Shown in pieces: positions 1 to 8,639 of a stretch of DNA of 45,309 nt (the first letter of the stretch is position 1; every line of letters starts with the position of its first letter). The DNA comes from an uncultured Clostridia bacterium (GTDB lineage Bacteria > Bacillota > Clostridia > TANB77 > CAG-508). The notes beneath the pieces are model-generated. The model searched no databases. It saw only the letters and a list, made by a program, of their open reading frames with translations, and was not told the origin of the DNA. Position numbers and translations under genes: made by a program. The stretch spans positions 1 through 45,309 of the forward strand of contig CALXWV010000007.1 of assembly GCA_944392515.1 (NCBI GenBank), in the 5' to 3' direction.

Positions 1-56
1 AATGTATCACACCCAGTTCACAAAATGGACAAATTTCATTATTATAATATAAGCAT

Positions 57-88
57 AATCAGTAATTAAGTTACTCCGATTACTGATT
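57..88. repeat. Perfect 9-bp inverted repeat near left edge
   Basis: Two 9-bp arms, AATCAGTAA (57-65) and TTACTGATT (80-88), are perfect reverse complements around a 14-base loop. A TATAAT hexamer lies just upstream at 43-48 and a terminator-like hairpin lies downstream at 121-147. The repeat could therefore be the 5' hairpin of a short plus-strand RNA. No convincing -35 box was found, so it is recorded only as a repeat. The rest of 1-244 holds no gene that I can support. Confidence 0.45.
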
Positions 89-120
89 GAAATAAAAAAA
101 CATCCCCTTTTATTTTCAAA

Positions 121-152
121 AGATGATGCCTTTAAATGGCATCATCTTTTTT
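121..152. terminator. Rho-independent terminator, probably bidirectional
   Basis: A perfect 10-bp stem (AGATGATGCC at 121-130, GGCATCATCT at 138-147) with a 7-base loop is followed on the plus strand by a run of T. On the minus strand it is followed by a shorter TTTT. It lies about 100 bases downstream of the minus-strand M23 peptidase gene. It could end that transcript, or a plus-strand transcript entering from the left edge. Confidence 0.7.
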
Positions 153-244
153 ATTACTATTTTATTCAGGTATTGAAGTATTAATATCTAATAATTATTA
201 ATTTAATTCAATTGCTTTATTTTATCTTTTAGCTATATTAAACC

Positions 245-1195
245 TTAATTGTTTTGATAAACAAAACTTTCTGGATTTACTTGCTTACCATTTAATCTTA
301 TCTCAAAATGTAAATGGTTTCCTGTTGAATTACCTGTTGAACCAACAGCTGCAATTTTTTCACCAGCATCTACTGTATCTCCTGCCGATACATATAACTT
401 ACTACAATGTCCATAGTAAGTTTCAACACCATTTCCATGATCTATTTTAACTAAATATCCATATCCACTGCTCCAGCCCGCAAAAGTTATTTTTCCAGAA
501 GCTGTAGCAAAAATTGGTGTTCCTCTAGTAGCTGCTATATCAATACCTTTATGAGTATGGTCTCTTATACTTTCATTTACTCCATATCTTGAAGTGATTC
601 TACCTGTAACTGGTACTACTGCTAAATAAATGCCATTAACTGTTCTACTATCAATCTCTTCTTTTTCTTCTAATTCCTCTTGTAAATCATTAGTTAACTC
701 TTCTTTAGCTAATTTAATATTTTCTTCATTTACTTCGTCCACATTATCTAAATATATTGGATTGATAACTAAGTCTGGTTCTATTTCGCTATATTGTTCT
801 TTTAATGTAGAAACTAATTCTTCTGCTTCTTCCATTGTATTAACATACACCTTAGTTTCTTCATTATTTAAGTCTGCTACTTCATATACTCTATATACAT
901 TTTTTGCATTTTCTTTTAGAGCAAGCATAACTTCTTCCTCATTAACTTCATTTCTACTTACTAAACTAAATGAATATTCAACATTATCTAGCTCAACAAA
1001 TGCAACATTAACCTCACTAGGTGTTAAAATATTTTCATTTACTTCATTATTAAAATCTTCTTCGTCCCCTACGTATCCTAAATTTTCTCCATTTAGACTA
1101 ACACTATATGCTGGTCTAAATTTTATTAATATTATTGCTAATATTATTGCTAAAGCAATAGCTATTATCTTAAAGAGCTTTATCGTTCGTTTCAT
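245..1195 (-). CDS. Membrane-anchored M23 family peptidoglycan endopeptidase
   Basis: This is a predicted cell-wall hydrolase that cuts peptide cross-links in peptidoglycan. A hydrophobic segment at about residues 9-25 serves as signal anchor. It is followed by a roughly 170-residue extracytoplasmic region rich in Glu/Asn, part of it probably coiled. The C-terminal third is a LytM/M23 domain: zinc ligands H215 and D219 in HKGID, the GYG...GHC stretch (about 244-264), and HLHFE with H294/H296. All expected M23 residues are present, so it is likely active. Its own promoter lies at 1262-1290. Unusually, the only good ribosome binding site (AAGGAG, near 1234-1239) is about 38 bases from the ATG, and no in-frame earlier start exists after the upstream stop. 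The exact substrate bond is unknown. Confidence 0.88.
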   Translation of the reverse strand: MKRTIKLFKIIAIALAIILAIILIKFRPAYSVSLNGENLGYVGDEEDFNNEVNENILTPSEVNVAFVELDNVEYSFSLVSRNEVNEEEVMLALKENAKNVYRVYEVADLNNEETKVYVNTMEEAEELVSTLKEQYSEIEPDLVINPIYLDNVDEVNEENIKLAKEELTNDLQEELEEKEEIDSRTVNGIYLAVVPVTGRITSRYGVNESIRDHTHKGIDIAATRGTPIFATASGKITFAGWSSGYGYLVKIDHGNGVETYYGHCSKLYVSAGDTVDAGEKIAAVGSTGNSTGNHLHFEIRLNGKQVNPESFVYQNN

Positions 1196-1261
1196 ATAAT
1201 ATGCTATTCTTTTACTTAAAATATATGTTCACACTCCTTTTTTATTGTGACGACAAATATA

Positions 1262-1290
1262 ATTATACCATATATTTTAAGCAATTTCAA
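1262..1290 (-). promoter_or_regulatory. Sigma-A promoter of the M23 peptidase gene
   Basis: On the minus strand TTGAAA (1285-1290) and TATAAT (1262-1267) are separated by 17 bases. Transcription should start near 1255, giving a leader of about 60 bases. Confidence 0.7.
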
Positions 1291-1313
1291 CCAATTTATG
1301 CAAAAATAAGCCC

Positions 1314-1358
1314 AAAACAAGCAAAAATACTATTTTTTAGTAGTATTTTGCTTGTTTT
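1314..1358 (-). terminator. Rho-independent terminator of the DUF3298-like gene
   Basis: A long stem (AAAACAAGCAAAAATACTA against TAGTATTTTGCTTGTTTT, one bulged base) surrounds a short loop. It lies 20 bases beyond the stop codon of the minus-strand gene that ends at 1379. The arm supplies the T-rich 3' end. Confidence 0.75.
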
Positions 1359-1378
1359 ACTTTTCATTTTTACTAGTT

Positions 1379-2215
1379 TTATATCTCTATAATATCCATT
1401 TCAGAAGTGTAATTATTATTTCCATAAGCAAAAATTATATATAGTTCACCATTTGGTCCTTCCATAAAATTAGCTACATTATCTATTTGATACATTTCAT
1501 CATTAATGTCTCTTTGATAAACTGTATACCCTGATTCTGCCATTTTATTAGCATCATTAATTGCATTTTGAACTACTGTCTTTATTCTATTTTCTACCAC
1601 TGTTTCGTCAATATCTCTATCTTCTAATATATCTTTTACAGTTACTTTTTCATTTGTTTCTAAATTATAATTATATGTTTGTACTATAACTCTTTGTGGA
1701 TTATCTCCTTCTTTTATTGTAGCTTTTATTGCTAAAGATAGTATATTATTATTAATATATGATGTGTAGTCTAAATTATAAATTGTATATACCCCATTTC
1801 CAGACATTATTGCATTAATTTTATCTACAAATATACTTTGAGTTAAATTATTAAATTCTGTAACAACATCACTTTGAATATTAATAACTGGTATATTAAT
1901 GTTCATACTATATTTTCCATCTATAGTCTGATTTTCAGAGTAAAATGTATATACAATTTCTTTATTATTATCTAATTTCGTTACATTATTCTCATCATAA
2001 TTTCCATAAAATTCATTTGTAAATAAGTCTAAAAAAGACTGATTTATATCTTGTGTTGTTACTATATTTCCACCTGCAGTTATATCATTTCCATAAGCAT
2101 CCTGAACAGGTTCTTTTACAAAAAATTGTGCATATACAGCAATTCCTATTGCCACAATGCAAAAAATTATTATTATAATATACATTATATATCTAATAGT
2201 TTTTGTATTCATCAT
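1379..2215 (-). CDS. Membrane-anchored DUF3298/RsiV-like extracytoplasmic protein
   Basis: The protein has 278 residues. It has one N-terminal membrane segment (about residues 9-30) and a globular extracytoplasmic part. The pattern from about residue 105 onward (IPVINIQ..., a paired helix, then short beta strands such as NILSLAIKATI and a YNYNLETNEKVTVKDIL segment) resembles the DUF4163/DUF3298 fold of RsiV and PdaC, which bind cell-wall-related ligands. I see no catalytic motif. It is a monocistronic unit with its own promoter (2239-2267), ribosome binding site AAAGGATG and terminator. It is divergent from clpE. A role in envelope sensing is only an inference. No adjacent ECF sigma factor is present, so an anti-sigma role is not supported. 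Confidence 0.6.
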   Translation of the reverse strand: MMNTKTIRYIMYIIIIIFCIVAIGIAVYAQFFVKEPVQDAYGNDITAGGNIVTTQDINQSFLDLFTNEFYGNYDENNVTKLDNNKEIVYTFYSENQTIDGKYSMNINIPVINIQSDVVTEFNNLTQSIFVDKINAIMSGNGVYTIYNLDYTSYINNNILSLAIKATIKEGDNPQRVIVQTYNYNLETNEKVTVKDILEDRDIDETVVENRIKTVVQNAINDANKMAESGYTVYQRDINDEMYQIDNVANFMEGPNGELYIIFAYGNNNYTSEMDIIEI

Positions 2216-2238
2216 AATTTCATCCTTTCTTTTTTTAA

Positions 2239-2267
2239 ATTATATCATTTAAAAAAATTTAAGTAAA
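2239..2267 (-). promoter_or_regulatory. Sigma-A-like promoter of the DUF3298-like gene
   Basis: On the minus strand TTTACT (2262-2267), 17 bases, then TATAAT (2239-2244). Only about 20 bases separate the -10 box from the ATG at 2215, leaving a very short leader. The remainder of the 2216-2531 gap holds the clpE promoter and leader and no other gene. Confidence 0.5.
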
Positions 2268-2367
2268 TAGATACCCCTCATTATTTTTAAGAAGTATATT
2301 ATTTTGATTTATTAATAGACTAAAGATCTTACCACACAAAATTCACAATTTTATAACATTAAAATAT

Positions 2368-2396
2368 TTGACTATTTTAGTATTTTAATGTATTAT
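2368..2396 (+). promoter_or_regulatory. Sigma-A-like promoter of clpE-pgsA
   Basis: TTGACT (2368-2373), a 17-base spacer and TATTAT (2391-2396). It gives a leader of about 130 bases before the ATG at 2532. The leader contains an inverted repeat TAAGTAT...ATACTTA. No CtsR heptad repeat or CIRCE element was seen. Confidence 0.55.
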
Positions 2397-2531
2397 ATAA
2401 TAAGTATATTTTTATTAAAAATGAATTTAAACGTAAGTATTTTATGCAATAAATTTATACTTATTTAATTTTTATTATAGTATAAATATTAATAACTATG
2501 CTTATAAAATAAATAGATTGGAGAAACAAAT

Positions 2532-4865
2532 ATGTTATGTTCAGATTGTAAAAAAAATACAGCCGTTATATTTGTTAACAAACAAGATGAAAATGGCAAA
2601 ATGAAAACTGAAGGTTATTGCTATGAATGTGCAAAAAAAAGAGGAATTAACCCTCTAAATGCTTTTTCAAACACTTCAAACCTATCTGAAAGTGACTTAA
2701 ATAATATGACAGAACAATTAAATTCAATGTTTAAAGATTTATCAGGAAATCTAGCTATTCAAGGTATTTCAGCAGAGGATTTAAATAAAATGGCAGAAGG
2801 GATAAATGAAAATGAAGAGGAAGATTCTCAAGAAGATAATCCTAAAGGATTTGCTATACCTTTAGGTTCAATATTTTCTGGAATGTTTGGTGGAAATAAT
2901 TCAGACAATTCCCAAACTAGAAAAGCTGTCAAAGAAGATAAAAAAGCTAATAAAAAATTAAAAACACTTTATACCTATGGAACTAATTTAACTAATAAAG
3001 CTAAAAATAATGAAATTGATAATGTAATTGGCAGAGAAAAAGAAATTGCTAGAGTAATTCAAATTCTTAATAGAAGAACGAAAAATAATCCTTGTTTAAT
3101 TGGTGAACCTGGTGTTGGAAAAACTGCAATTGCTCAAGGATTAGCAATAAGAATTGCAGAAGGTAAAGTTCCTGCTAAACTCTTAAAGAAAGAAGTATTT
3201 TTATTAGATATGACTGCTGTTGTAGCCGGAACACAGTTTAGAGGACAATTTGAAGCAAGAATGAAATCAATTATTGATGAATGCAAATCAGCTGGTAATA
3301 TTATTCTTGTAATAGATGAAATACATAATATTATAGGTGCTGGAGATGCTGATCATTCAATGAATGCGGCAAATATATTAAAACCTAGTCTTGCTGATGG
3401 TTCAATTCAATTAATTGGTACTACTACCTTAAATGAATATAGAAAATATATTGAAAAAGATACTGCATTAGAGAGAAGATTCCAACCAGTTATGGTTGAA
3501 GAACCAACAGTTTTAGATAGTATAGAAATCTTAAAAGGTATTAAAGGTTATTATGAAGATTACCATAAAGTACAAATTCCAGATGACGTTATTCGTCAAA
3601 CTGTAATTTTATCTGAAAAATATATTCATGATAGATTTTTACCAGACAAAGCAATAGACGTATTAGATGAAGCATGTTCAAGAATCAACTTGAATAATAA
3701 AGATTTATATGATTTAGAAGTATTAAAAAATAAATTATCTGAGGTGCAAGCTCAAAAAGAAGCTGCAGCTGAAGCTGATTCTACTGAAGACTATAAAAAA
3801 GCTGCTGAACTTAAAACTCAAGAATGTTCTTTAACTGAACAAATTGATGCTATAAATAAAAGAATGAAACCAGTAGTATTAACAGTTGCAGATATTGCAA
3901 AGGTAATAGAAAATTGGACTAAAATACCAGTTCAAAAAATAACTGAAGAAGAAACTAAAAAACTTTTATCTTTAGAAGATAATCTTCATAAAAGAGTTAT
4001 AGGTCAAAATGAAGCTGTATCTGCAGTTGCACGTGCTATTAGAAGAAACAGAGCAGGACTAAAGAGTACTAAAAGACCACCTTCATTTATATTTGTTGGT
4101 CCTACTGGTGTTGGTAAAACTGAGCTTGCTAAAGCTTTAGCTTCAGAAGTTTTTGGAAGTGAAGATAATATTATTAGAATTGATATGTCTGAATATATGG
4201 AAAGTAATTCAACAGCAAAACTTATAGGCGCTCCTCCAGGATATGTTGGATATGATGATGCAGGTCAATTGACAGAAAAAGTTAAAAGACATCCATATTC
4301 TATAGTTTTACTAGATGAAATTGAAAAAGCTCATAGTGATGTATTTAACATATTATTACAAGTATTAGATGATGGAAGGCTAACAGATGCACAAGGAAAT
4401 ACTGTAAGCTTTGAAAATACAATAATTATTATGACATCAAATGCTGGTTCAAATCAAAATATGAATTCAATAGGATTTGGAACAAGTACATATGCTAAAA
4501 ATAAAGTTTTAGATAGTCTAAAAGAAACATTTAGACCTGAATTCTTAAATAGAGTAGATGAAATAGTTGTATTTGATTCCTTAAGCAATAGCGAATTAAC
4601 TCAAATTGTTAATTTAATGCTTTCTGATACTCAAAATGTACTAAATGATAGGAATATTAAAATGTATGTATCTGATGAAGCAAAAAAATATTTATTGCAA
4701 AAAGGTACAGATATAAAATATGGTGCAAGACCTTTAAGAAGAGCTGTACAAAGATATGTTGAAGATGAACTTTCAGATATGATTTTAAGAAATGAATTAA
4801 GTAATGGACAAAAAGTATATATTGATTTAAAAGACGATAAATTGAGCTTTAATGTTAAAGATTAA
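2532..4865 (+). CDS. clpE: ClpE-type AAA+ protein unfoldase with N-terminal zinc finger
   Basis: This is an ATP-dependent unfoldase of the Clp/Hsp100 family that should feed substrates to ClpP or act as a chaperone. The N-terminus carries two CxxC pairs (C3/C6 and C28/C31), the zinc finger that distinguishes ClpE from ClpC. There is no Clp N-repeat domain. AAA+ domain 1 has Walker A GEPGVGKT (about 191) and Walker B ILVIDEI (about 260). A UVR-like middle domain spans about 395-443. AAA+ domain 2 has Walker A GPTGVGKT (about 523), Walker B VLLDEIEKAH, and an IGF loop (about 647) expected to dock ClpP. The C-terminal small domain is complete. It is preceded by GGAG 8 bases before the ATG. pgsA follows 22 bases downstream. 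ClpC is the nearest alternative, but the zinc finger argues against it. Confidence 0.88.
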   Translation: MLCSDCKKNTAVIFVNKQDENGKMKTEGYCYECAKKRGINPLNAFSNTSNLSESDLNNMTEQLNSMFKDLSGNLAIQGISAEDLNKMAEGINENEEEDSQEDNPKGFAIPLGSIFSGMFGGNNSDNSQTRKAVKEDKKANKKLKTLYTYGTNLTNKAKNNEIDNVIGREKEIARVIQILNRRTKNNPCLIGEPGVGKTAIAQGLAIRIAEGKVPAKLLKKEVFLLDMTAVVAGTQFRGQFEARMKSIIDECKSAGNIILVIDEIHNIIGAGDADHSMNAANILKPSLADGSIQLIGTTTLNEYRKYIEKDTALERRFQPVMVEEPTVLDSIEILKGIKGYYEDYHKVQIPDDVIRQTVILSEKYIHDRFLPDKAIDVLDEACSRINLNNKDLYDLEVLKNKLSEVQAQKEAAAEADSTEDYKKAAELKTQECSLTEQIDAINKRMKPVVLTVADIAKVIENWTKIPVQKITEEETKKLLSLEDNLHKRVIGQNEAVSAVARAIRRNRAGLKSTKRPPSFIFVGPTGVGKTELAKALASEVFGSEDNIIRIDMSEYMESNSTAKLIGAPPGYVGYDDAGQLTEKVKRHPYSIVLLDEIEKAHSDVFNILLQVLDDGRLTDAQGNTVSFENTIIIMTSNAGSNQNMNSIGFGTSTYAKNKVLDSLKETFRPEFLNRVDEIVVFDSLSNSELTQIVNLMLSDTQNVLNDRNIKMYVSDEAKKYLLQKGTDIKYGARPLRRAVQRYVEDELSDMILRNELSNGQKVYIDLKDDKLSFNVKD

Positions 4866-4887
4866 TATTATTAGGAAGGACAGAAAA

Positions 4888-5469
4888 ATGATAAAACACA
4901 TACCAAATATTTTAACAATTATTAGATTTATATTTATTCCATCTATAGTAATATCTTTAGTATATGATAATTATTTACTTGCTTTAATACTTTTCACATT
5001 ATCTTCACTTACAGATGTATTAGATGGAAAAATCGCCAGAAAATATAATGCAATATCTGATTTTGGTAAACTTATGGACCCATTAGCAGATAAATTAACT
5101 CAGCTTTCTGTTCTTTTAACTTTAGCAATAAAAAATGTAATTCCTTGGTGGATTGTAGTTATTCTAGTATTAAAAGAAACCGTTATGATTGCTGGTGCAT
5201 CATTTCTTTATGGAAAAAGCTTAGTAGTATCTAGTAAATGGTATGGGAAACTTACTACAGTATTTATTTATATTGCAGTAGTAAGTTCTTGTATTATTAA
5301 AATATATGGATTCTTTAGATTCGATTTATATATTTATGCTTTAGCTGTAATATTTGCTTTATTCTCTCTTATTAAATATTTTATGTACTTCTATGGAAGA
5401 GGATATTTACCTAATAAAGAAGAATTAAAAAAGCAATCGAAAACTGTCCCTGAAAAGAAATCAAAATAG
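4888..5469 (+). CDS. pgsA: CDP-diacylglycerol--glycerol-3-phosphate 3-phosphatidyltransferase
   Basis: This is an integral membrane enzyme that joins CDP-diacylglycerol and glycerol-3-phosphate, the committed step to phosphatidylglycerol. The full CDP-alcohol phosphotransferase signature is visible at residues 43-68 (D43, D46-G47, A50-R51, G60, D64, D68). The remainder is hydrophobic, with several membrane helices. The ATG at 4888 is preferred because AGGAAGG lies 8 bases upstream. A longer reading frame starting at 4852 would overlap clpE and has no ribosome binding site. It has 193 residues, normal for PgsA. A terminator follows immediately. The pairing with clpE suggests co-transcription but no functional link is obvious. 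Confidence 0.9.
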   Translation: MIKHIPNILTIIRFIFIPSIVISLVYDNYLLALILFTLSSLTDVLDGKIARKYNAISDFGKLMDPLADKLTQLSVLLTLAIKNVIPWWIVVILVLKETVMIAGASFLYGKSLVVSSKWYGKLTTVFIYIAVVSSCIIKIYGFFRFDLYIYALAVIFALFSLIKYFMYFYGRGYLPNKEELKKQSKTVPEKKSK

Positions 5470-5471
5470 TA

Positions 5472-5515
5472 AAAACTCTAATATTAGAATATATCTAGTA
5501 TTAGAGTTTTTTATT
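5472..5515. terminator. Bidirectional terminator between pgsA and the BofC-like gene
   Basis: A perfect 12-bp stem (AAAACTCTAATA at 5472-5483, TATTAGAGTTTT at 5499-5510) with T runs in both directions. It separates the convergent pgsA (plus) and BofC-like (minus) genes. Confidence 0.85.
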
Positions 5516-5531
5516 TATTACATTTTTTTAC

Positions 5532-6134
5532 TTATTCAAAATCCTCTAGTTTCTTAGCTAATTCATTTTGTCCATATGCTGTTATTCCCTTTTGTAAAAG
5601 TTCTATATCTTCTTTAGGTAAATACTGCACAGGAATATCTGTTTTTTCTTTTAGAGTTCTATTACCATCATTATCAACAGAATAAACTACAATATTTTCA
5701 TCATCAATTGTAATTAAATAATGTTCATCACAATTTCCTTGAAATTCTTTATATAACTTTACTTCATCTGCTGTAAAACTTTCAATCTTCCAATCACTAT
5801 AAGCATTCTTAAAATATTCCTCATCCTTATTTACTTCGCTATCCTGAACTTTCTCCTTTTGAATTATAGTATGGCCACAATCAGTATAATATTTTTCAAA
5901 TATAATATATGCATTTGGTGACAATTTAACATCTGACATACTTGTAGCAATAATATCATCTGGCACTTTATTTATGTCAATTATATTTGACTCAATTAAT
6001 TCATTAACTTTTCTAATTTCATTTATTTGTGCTTCTTGCAGGTTATTTCTATCTATTATAGCATAGATTATTCCTCCTACCATTCCCAAAACTATTGCTA
6101 TACATACTAAAATTATTAAAGTTGTTTTTTTCAT
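5532..6134 (-). CDS. BofC C-terminal-domain membrane protein
   Basis: The protein has 200 residues and one N-terminal membrane segment (about 5-26). The last 65 residues (YLITIDD..., an IVVYSVDNDGNR strand pair, PVQYLPKEDIELLQKGI, and a final LEDFE) match the pattern of the BofC C-terminal domain. In Bacillus, BofC acts in the intermembrane space as part of the sigma-K checkpoint. Many clostridia carry the domain in proteins of unknown role, so a sporulation function is only an inference. A pair of cysteines (in DCGH and GNCDEH) could form a disulfide. It is the last gene of a probable SH3 protein-comEC-bofC-like unit, 59 bases after comEC. Confidence 0.6.
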   Translation of the reverse strand: MKKTTLIILVCIAIVLGMVGGIIYAIIDRNNLQEAQINEIRKVNELIESNIIDINKVPDDIIATSMSDVKLSPNAYIIFEKYYTDCGHTIIQKEKVQDSEVNKDEEYFKNAYSDWKIESFTADEVKLYKEFQGNCDEHYLITIDDENIVVYSVDNDGNRTLKEKTDIPVQYLPKEDIELLQKGITAYGQNELAKKLEDFE

Positions 6135-6193
6135 ATACTCATCTACCTCTTTTATTTATATTTTGAGTATATTTTTTCCAATTTTTTATTTTA

Positions 6194-8560
6194 TTATTCA
6201 ATTTTAGTATTAATAATTAATTTTTTATTATATTTTATTGTTATTTCTCCATTTTTATCTGTTCTATAAATCTTGCATCCTATACCTATTAATCTTTCTA
6301 TCACCCCATTATTTGGATGACCAAAATTATTATCCTCTCCTACTCCTATTAATGCTATTTTTGGTTTTACCGCTTCTATGAATTTTTTTGTTGTAGATGT
6401 CTTTGAACCATGATGAGCCACTTTTAATATTGTTGCTTGCAAAGTGCTTAAATTATTTGAATATATATTTAATATTCTACTTTCAGCTTTTTCTTCGATA
6501 TCTCCTGTAAATAGCATAGAAAAGTCTTTCCATATGAATTTAAAGACTATAGCATTATTGTTCTTTTTGTTATCTGTTATAAGATTATTTTCTGGAAATA
6601 AAATATTTATAGTAGCATTCCCTATTTTTATAACATCTCCCAATTTTACCAAAATAAGATTTGTCCTCTGTTTTTTAGCTAAATTAATAAAAGTATCATA
6701 TTCATCTGATTCTTGCCCTAGATTAGATATTATTGCATTTTCTACCTTCATATTTTCCATTATGAAATTCAATCCTTGGCAATGATCTGAATCAAAATGA
6801 GATATTATAACATAATCTAATTCATTTATTCCTCTGTCTAACAAATATGGAAATAAAGTCATTTCACCAACATCAAATGTTTCTCCATATGAACTTCCAC
6901 CTCCATCTATCAGTATACTTTTATTATTAACCCTTATTAATGTACTATCTCCTTGCCCTACGTCTATAAAATTGATTTCTAGATTACTTCTTTTTGAAGT
7001 AAAAATTGGAAATATAAAATTAAAAATTATAACTAATAAAATAACTATTATTAAAATCTTTTTGCTATATTTTTTTCTAGATAATAAATATATTAAAATA
7101 TAAAAAATAATTATTAAAAATAAATTTGGAGTAACTACATATATTTTTGAAAAAGGAAGCATACTACAAATATGTGCTATAAATATTAATATTTTTAAAA
7201 GACTATTTAATAAAATAAATAAAGGTGATATAAAACTTTTTAATATAATAGACAGAAAAACAAGTATAAACGCATAAATTATTATTATTCCAAGTATCGC
7301 TCCTGCAAGTAAATTAGAAATTACAAATGATAAAGATATTGTATTAAAATTTAGCATCATGATTGGGATTATAATAATATTAGCTGATATTGTAACACTT
7401 ACTGATTCTTTAATATATTTAATTAAATTTATAATTATTTGATTACTGTTCTTTTGGTTATCTTTAATATATAGCCTTTTATTATTTATACTCTCTTCTT
7501 TATTTCCAATTTTATACCTATTTAACTTTGTATTAATTTTACTAGTAATATATTCTATTATGTTATTAATTGATTCATTAAATAATACTATTCCAATTAC
7601 TCCACCATAAGATAATTGAACTCCAATATCAAATATTATATATGGATTAATTACAATTTGAATTAGTATTGCTATTGCCATATTAGTCCATAAATCTGCT
7701 TTTCTATAAAACATACTAGCTAATATACTAAGTAATGCCATTATACCTGATCTAACTACTGAACCAGTATTTCCTGCTAAATTCATAAAAAACAAAATTA
7801 TTATTAAAATAAATATTTGTCCAAGTTTTTTTCTTTTGAACAATTTATTTATGTATGTTAAAGCTAAAACAATATAAACAAAATGTGAACCAGAAACAGC
7901 AAGCATATGAGTTAAATTAGAAGTTTTAAAATCCTCTTCAATATTTTCATCTAAATTTGTTCTATCTCCAATGATTAACCCTATGCACAAGTTTGCTTCA
8001 TCTTCGCTTAAATTTGCCCTTAAATTTGATTTTATATATTCTTTAAATGAAATTATACTATTCTTAATTAAACTGCCCTTATTTTTAGAAATAACGTTAA
8101 TTTCACTACATTCAAAAGTTCCATATATTTTTTGGGTCTTCAAATATAAAGAATAATCAAAACCTCCATAGTTTCTTTGTTCATTTGATTTATTATATGT
8201 TCCATAAAATTCTATAACATCTCCATATTCTAACTTTTGATTATAATCCTTTATTTTTATATCAAGTAAGAACATTTTATTCTTTAATAAGTCTTTTATT
8301 CTTATATCTTCATTTGTAATATTTTCTTTATTATAATTGTTAGATGTTCTTTTTATATTATCCTTATCTATTATTTCTATTATATATGTAATTTTATAAT
8401 CGCTTTCAGATTTTATTTCTAATACAATTCCTGTAAAATAGCTTGTCGTTTTATCTAATTCATATACTTTGTCATAGTCAAAAAAGACCACACCTAAATT
8501 GTGTAGCCCTATTATTAAACTTATTACAATAATAGCGAAAGCACAAATTATTCTATTCAT
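6194..8560 (-). CDS. comEC: ComEC/Rec2 DNA-uptake channel protein
   Basis: This is a predicted polytopic membrane channel that translocates single-stranded DNA in natural transformation. An N-terminal membrane segment precedes a DUF4131-like soluble region (OB-like, ending near GGFDYSLYLK). A multi-helix Competence domain follows, including the motif HMLAVSGSH near residue 225. The C-terminal metallo-beta-lactamase-like domain has FIDVGQGDSTLI, DGGG and HFDSDHCQG; this domain is proposed to trim the incoming strand. It has 788 residues, the usual size. An in-frame GTG at 8579-8581 lacks a ribosome binding site, while the ATG at 8558-8560 follows AGAAAGG by 4 bases, so the latter is preferred. 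Presence of comEC alone does not prove competence. Confidence 0.9.
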   Translation of the reverse strand: MNRIICAFAIIVISLIIGLHNLGVVFFDYDKVYELDKTTSYFTGIVLEIKSESDYKITYIIEIIDKDNIKRTSNNYNKENITNEDIRIKDLLKNKMFLLDIKIKDYNQKLEYGDVIEFYGTYNKSNEQRNYGGFDYSLYLKTQKIYGTFECSEINVISKNKGSLIKNSIISFKEYIKSNLRANLSEDEANLCIGLIIGDRTNLDENIEEDFKTSNLTHMLAVSGSHFVYIVLALTYINKLFKRKKLGQIFILIIILFFMNLAGNTGSVVRSGIMALLSILASMFYRKADLWTNMAIAILIQIVINPYIIFDIGVQLSYGGVIGIVLFNESINNIIEYITSKINTKLNRYKIGNKEESINNKRLYIKDNQKNSNQIIINLIKYIKESVSVTISANIIIIPIMMLNFNTISLSFVISNLLAGAILGIIIIYAFILVFLSIILKSFISPLFILLNSLLKILIFIAHICSMLPFSKIYVVTPNLFLIIIFYILIYLLSRKKYSKKILIIVILLVIIFNFIFPIFTSKRSNLEINFIDVGQGDSTLIRVNNKSILIDGGGSSYGETFDVGEMTLFPYLLDRGINELDYVIISHFDSDHCQGLNFIMENMKVENAIISNLGQESDEYDTFINLAKKQRTNLILVKLGDVIKIGNATINILFPENNLITDNKKNNNAIVFKFIWKDFSMLFTGDIEEKAESRILNIYSNNLSTLQATILKVAHHGSKTSTTKKFIEAVKPKIALIGVGEDNNFGHPNNGVIERLIGIGCKIYRTDKNGEITIKYNKKLIINTKIE

Positions 8561-8639
8561 AAAACCTTTCTGTGCCCCCACTATATATTTTTAATTATAT
8601 TTATTCTAATTTTAAATTTAGTAAATAATCTTTCATATT

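Noticed and set aside
1-60. CPFC-containing minus-strand frame at the left edge, possible zinc-ribbon gene
   Set aside because: The frame opens after a TGA with no ATG, GTG or TTG start before the motif, and only about 20 codons are visible.
1201-1392. 63-codon plus-strand ORF
   Set aside because: It overlaps the M23 promoter and leader and the terminator hairpin at 1314-1358, has no ribosome binding site, and its hydrophobic end is simply the T-rich terminator arm read as codons.
8561-8581. GTG start seven codons upstream for ComEC
   Set aside because: No ribosome binding site precedes it, whereas the ATG at 8558-8560 has AGAAAGG just upstream.
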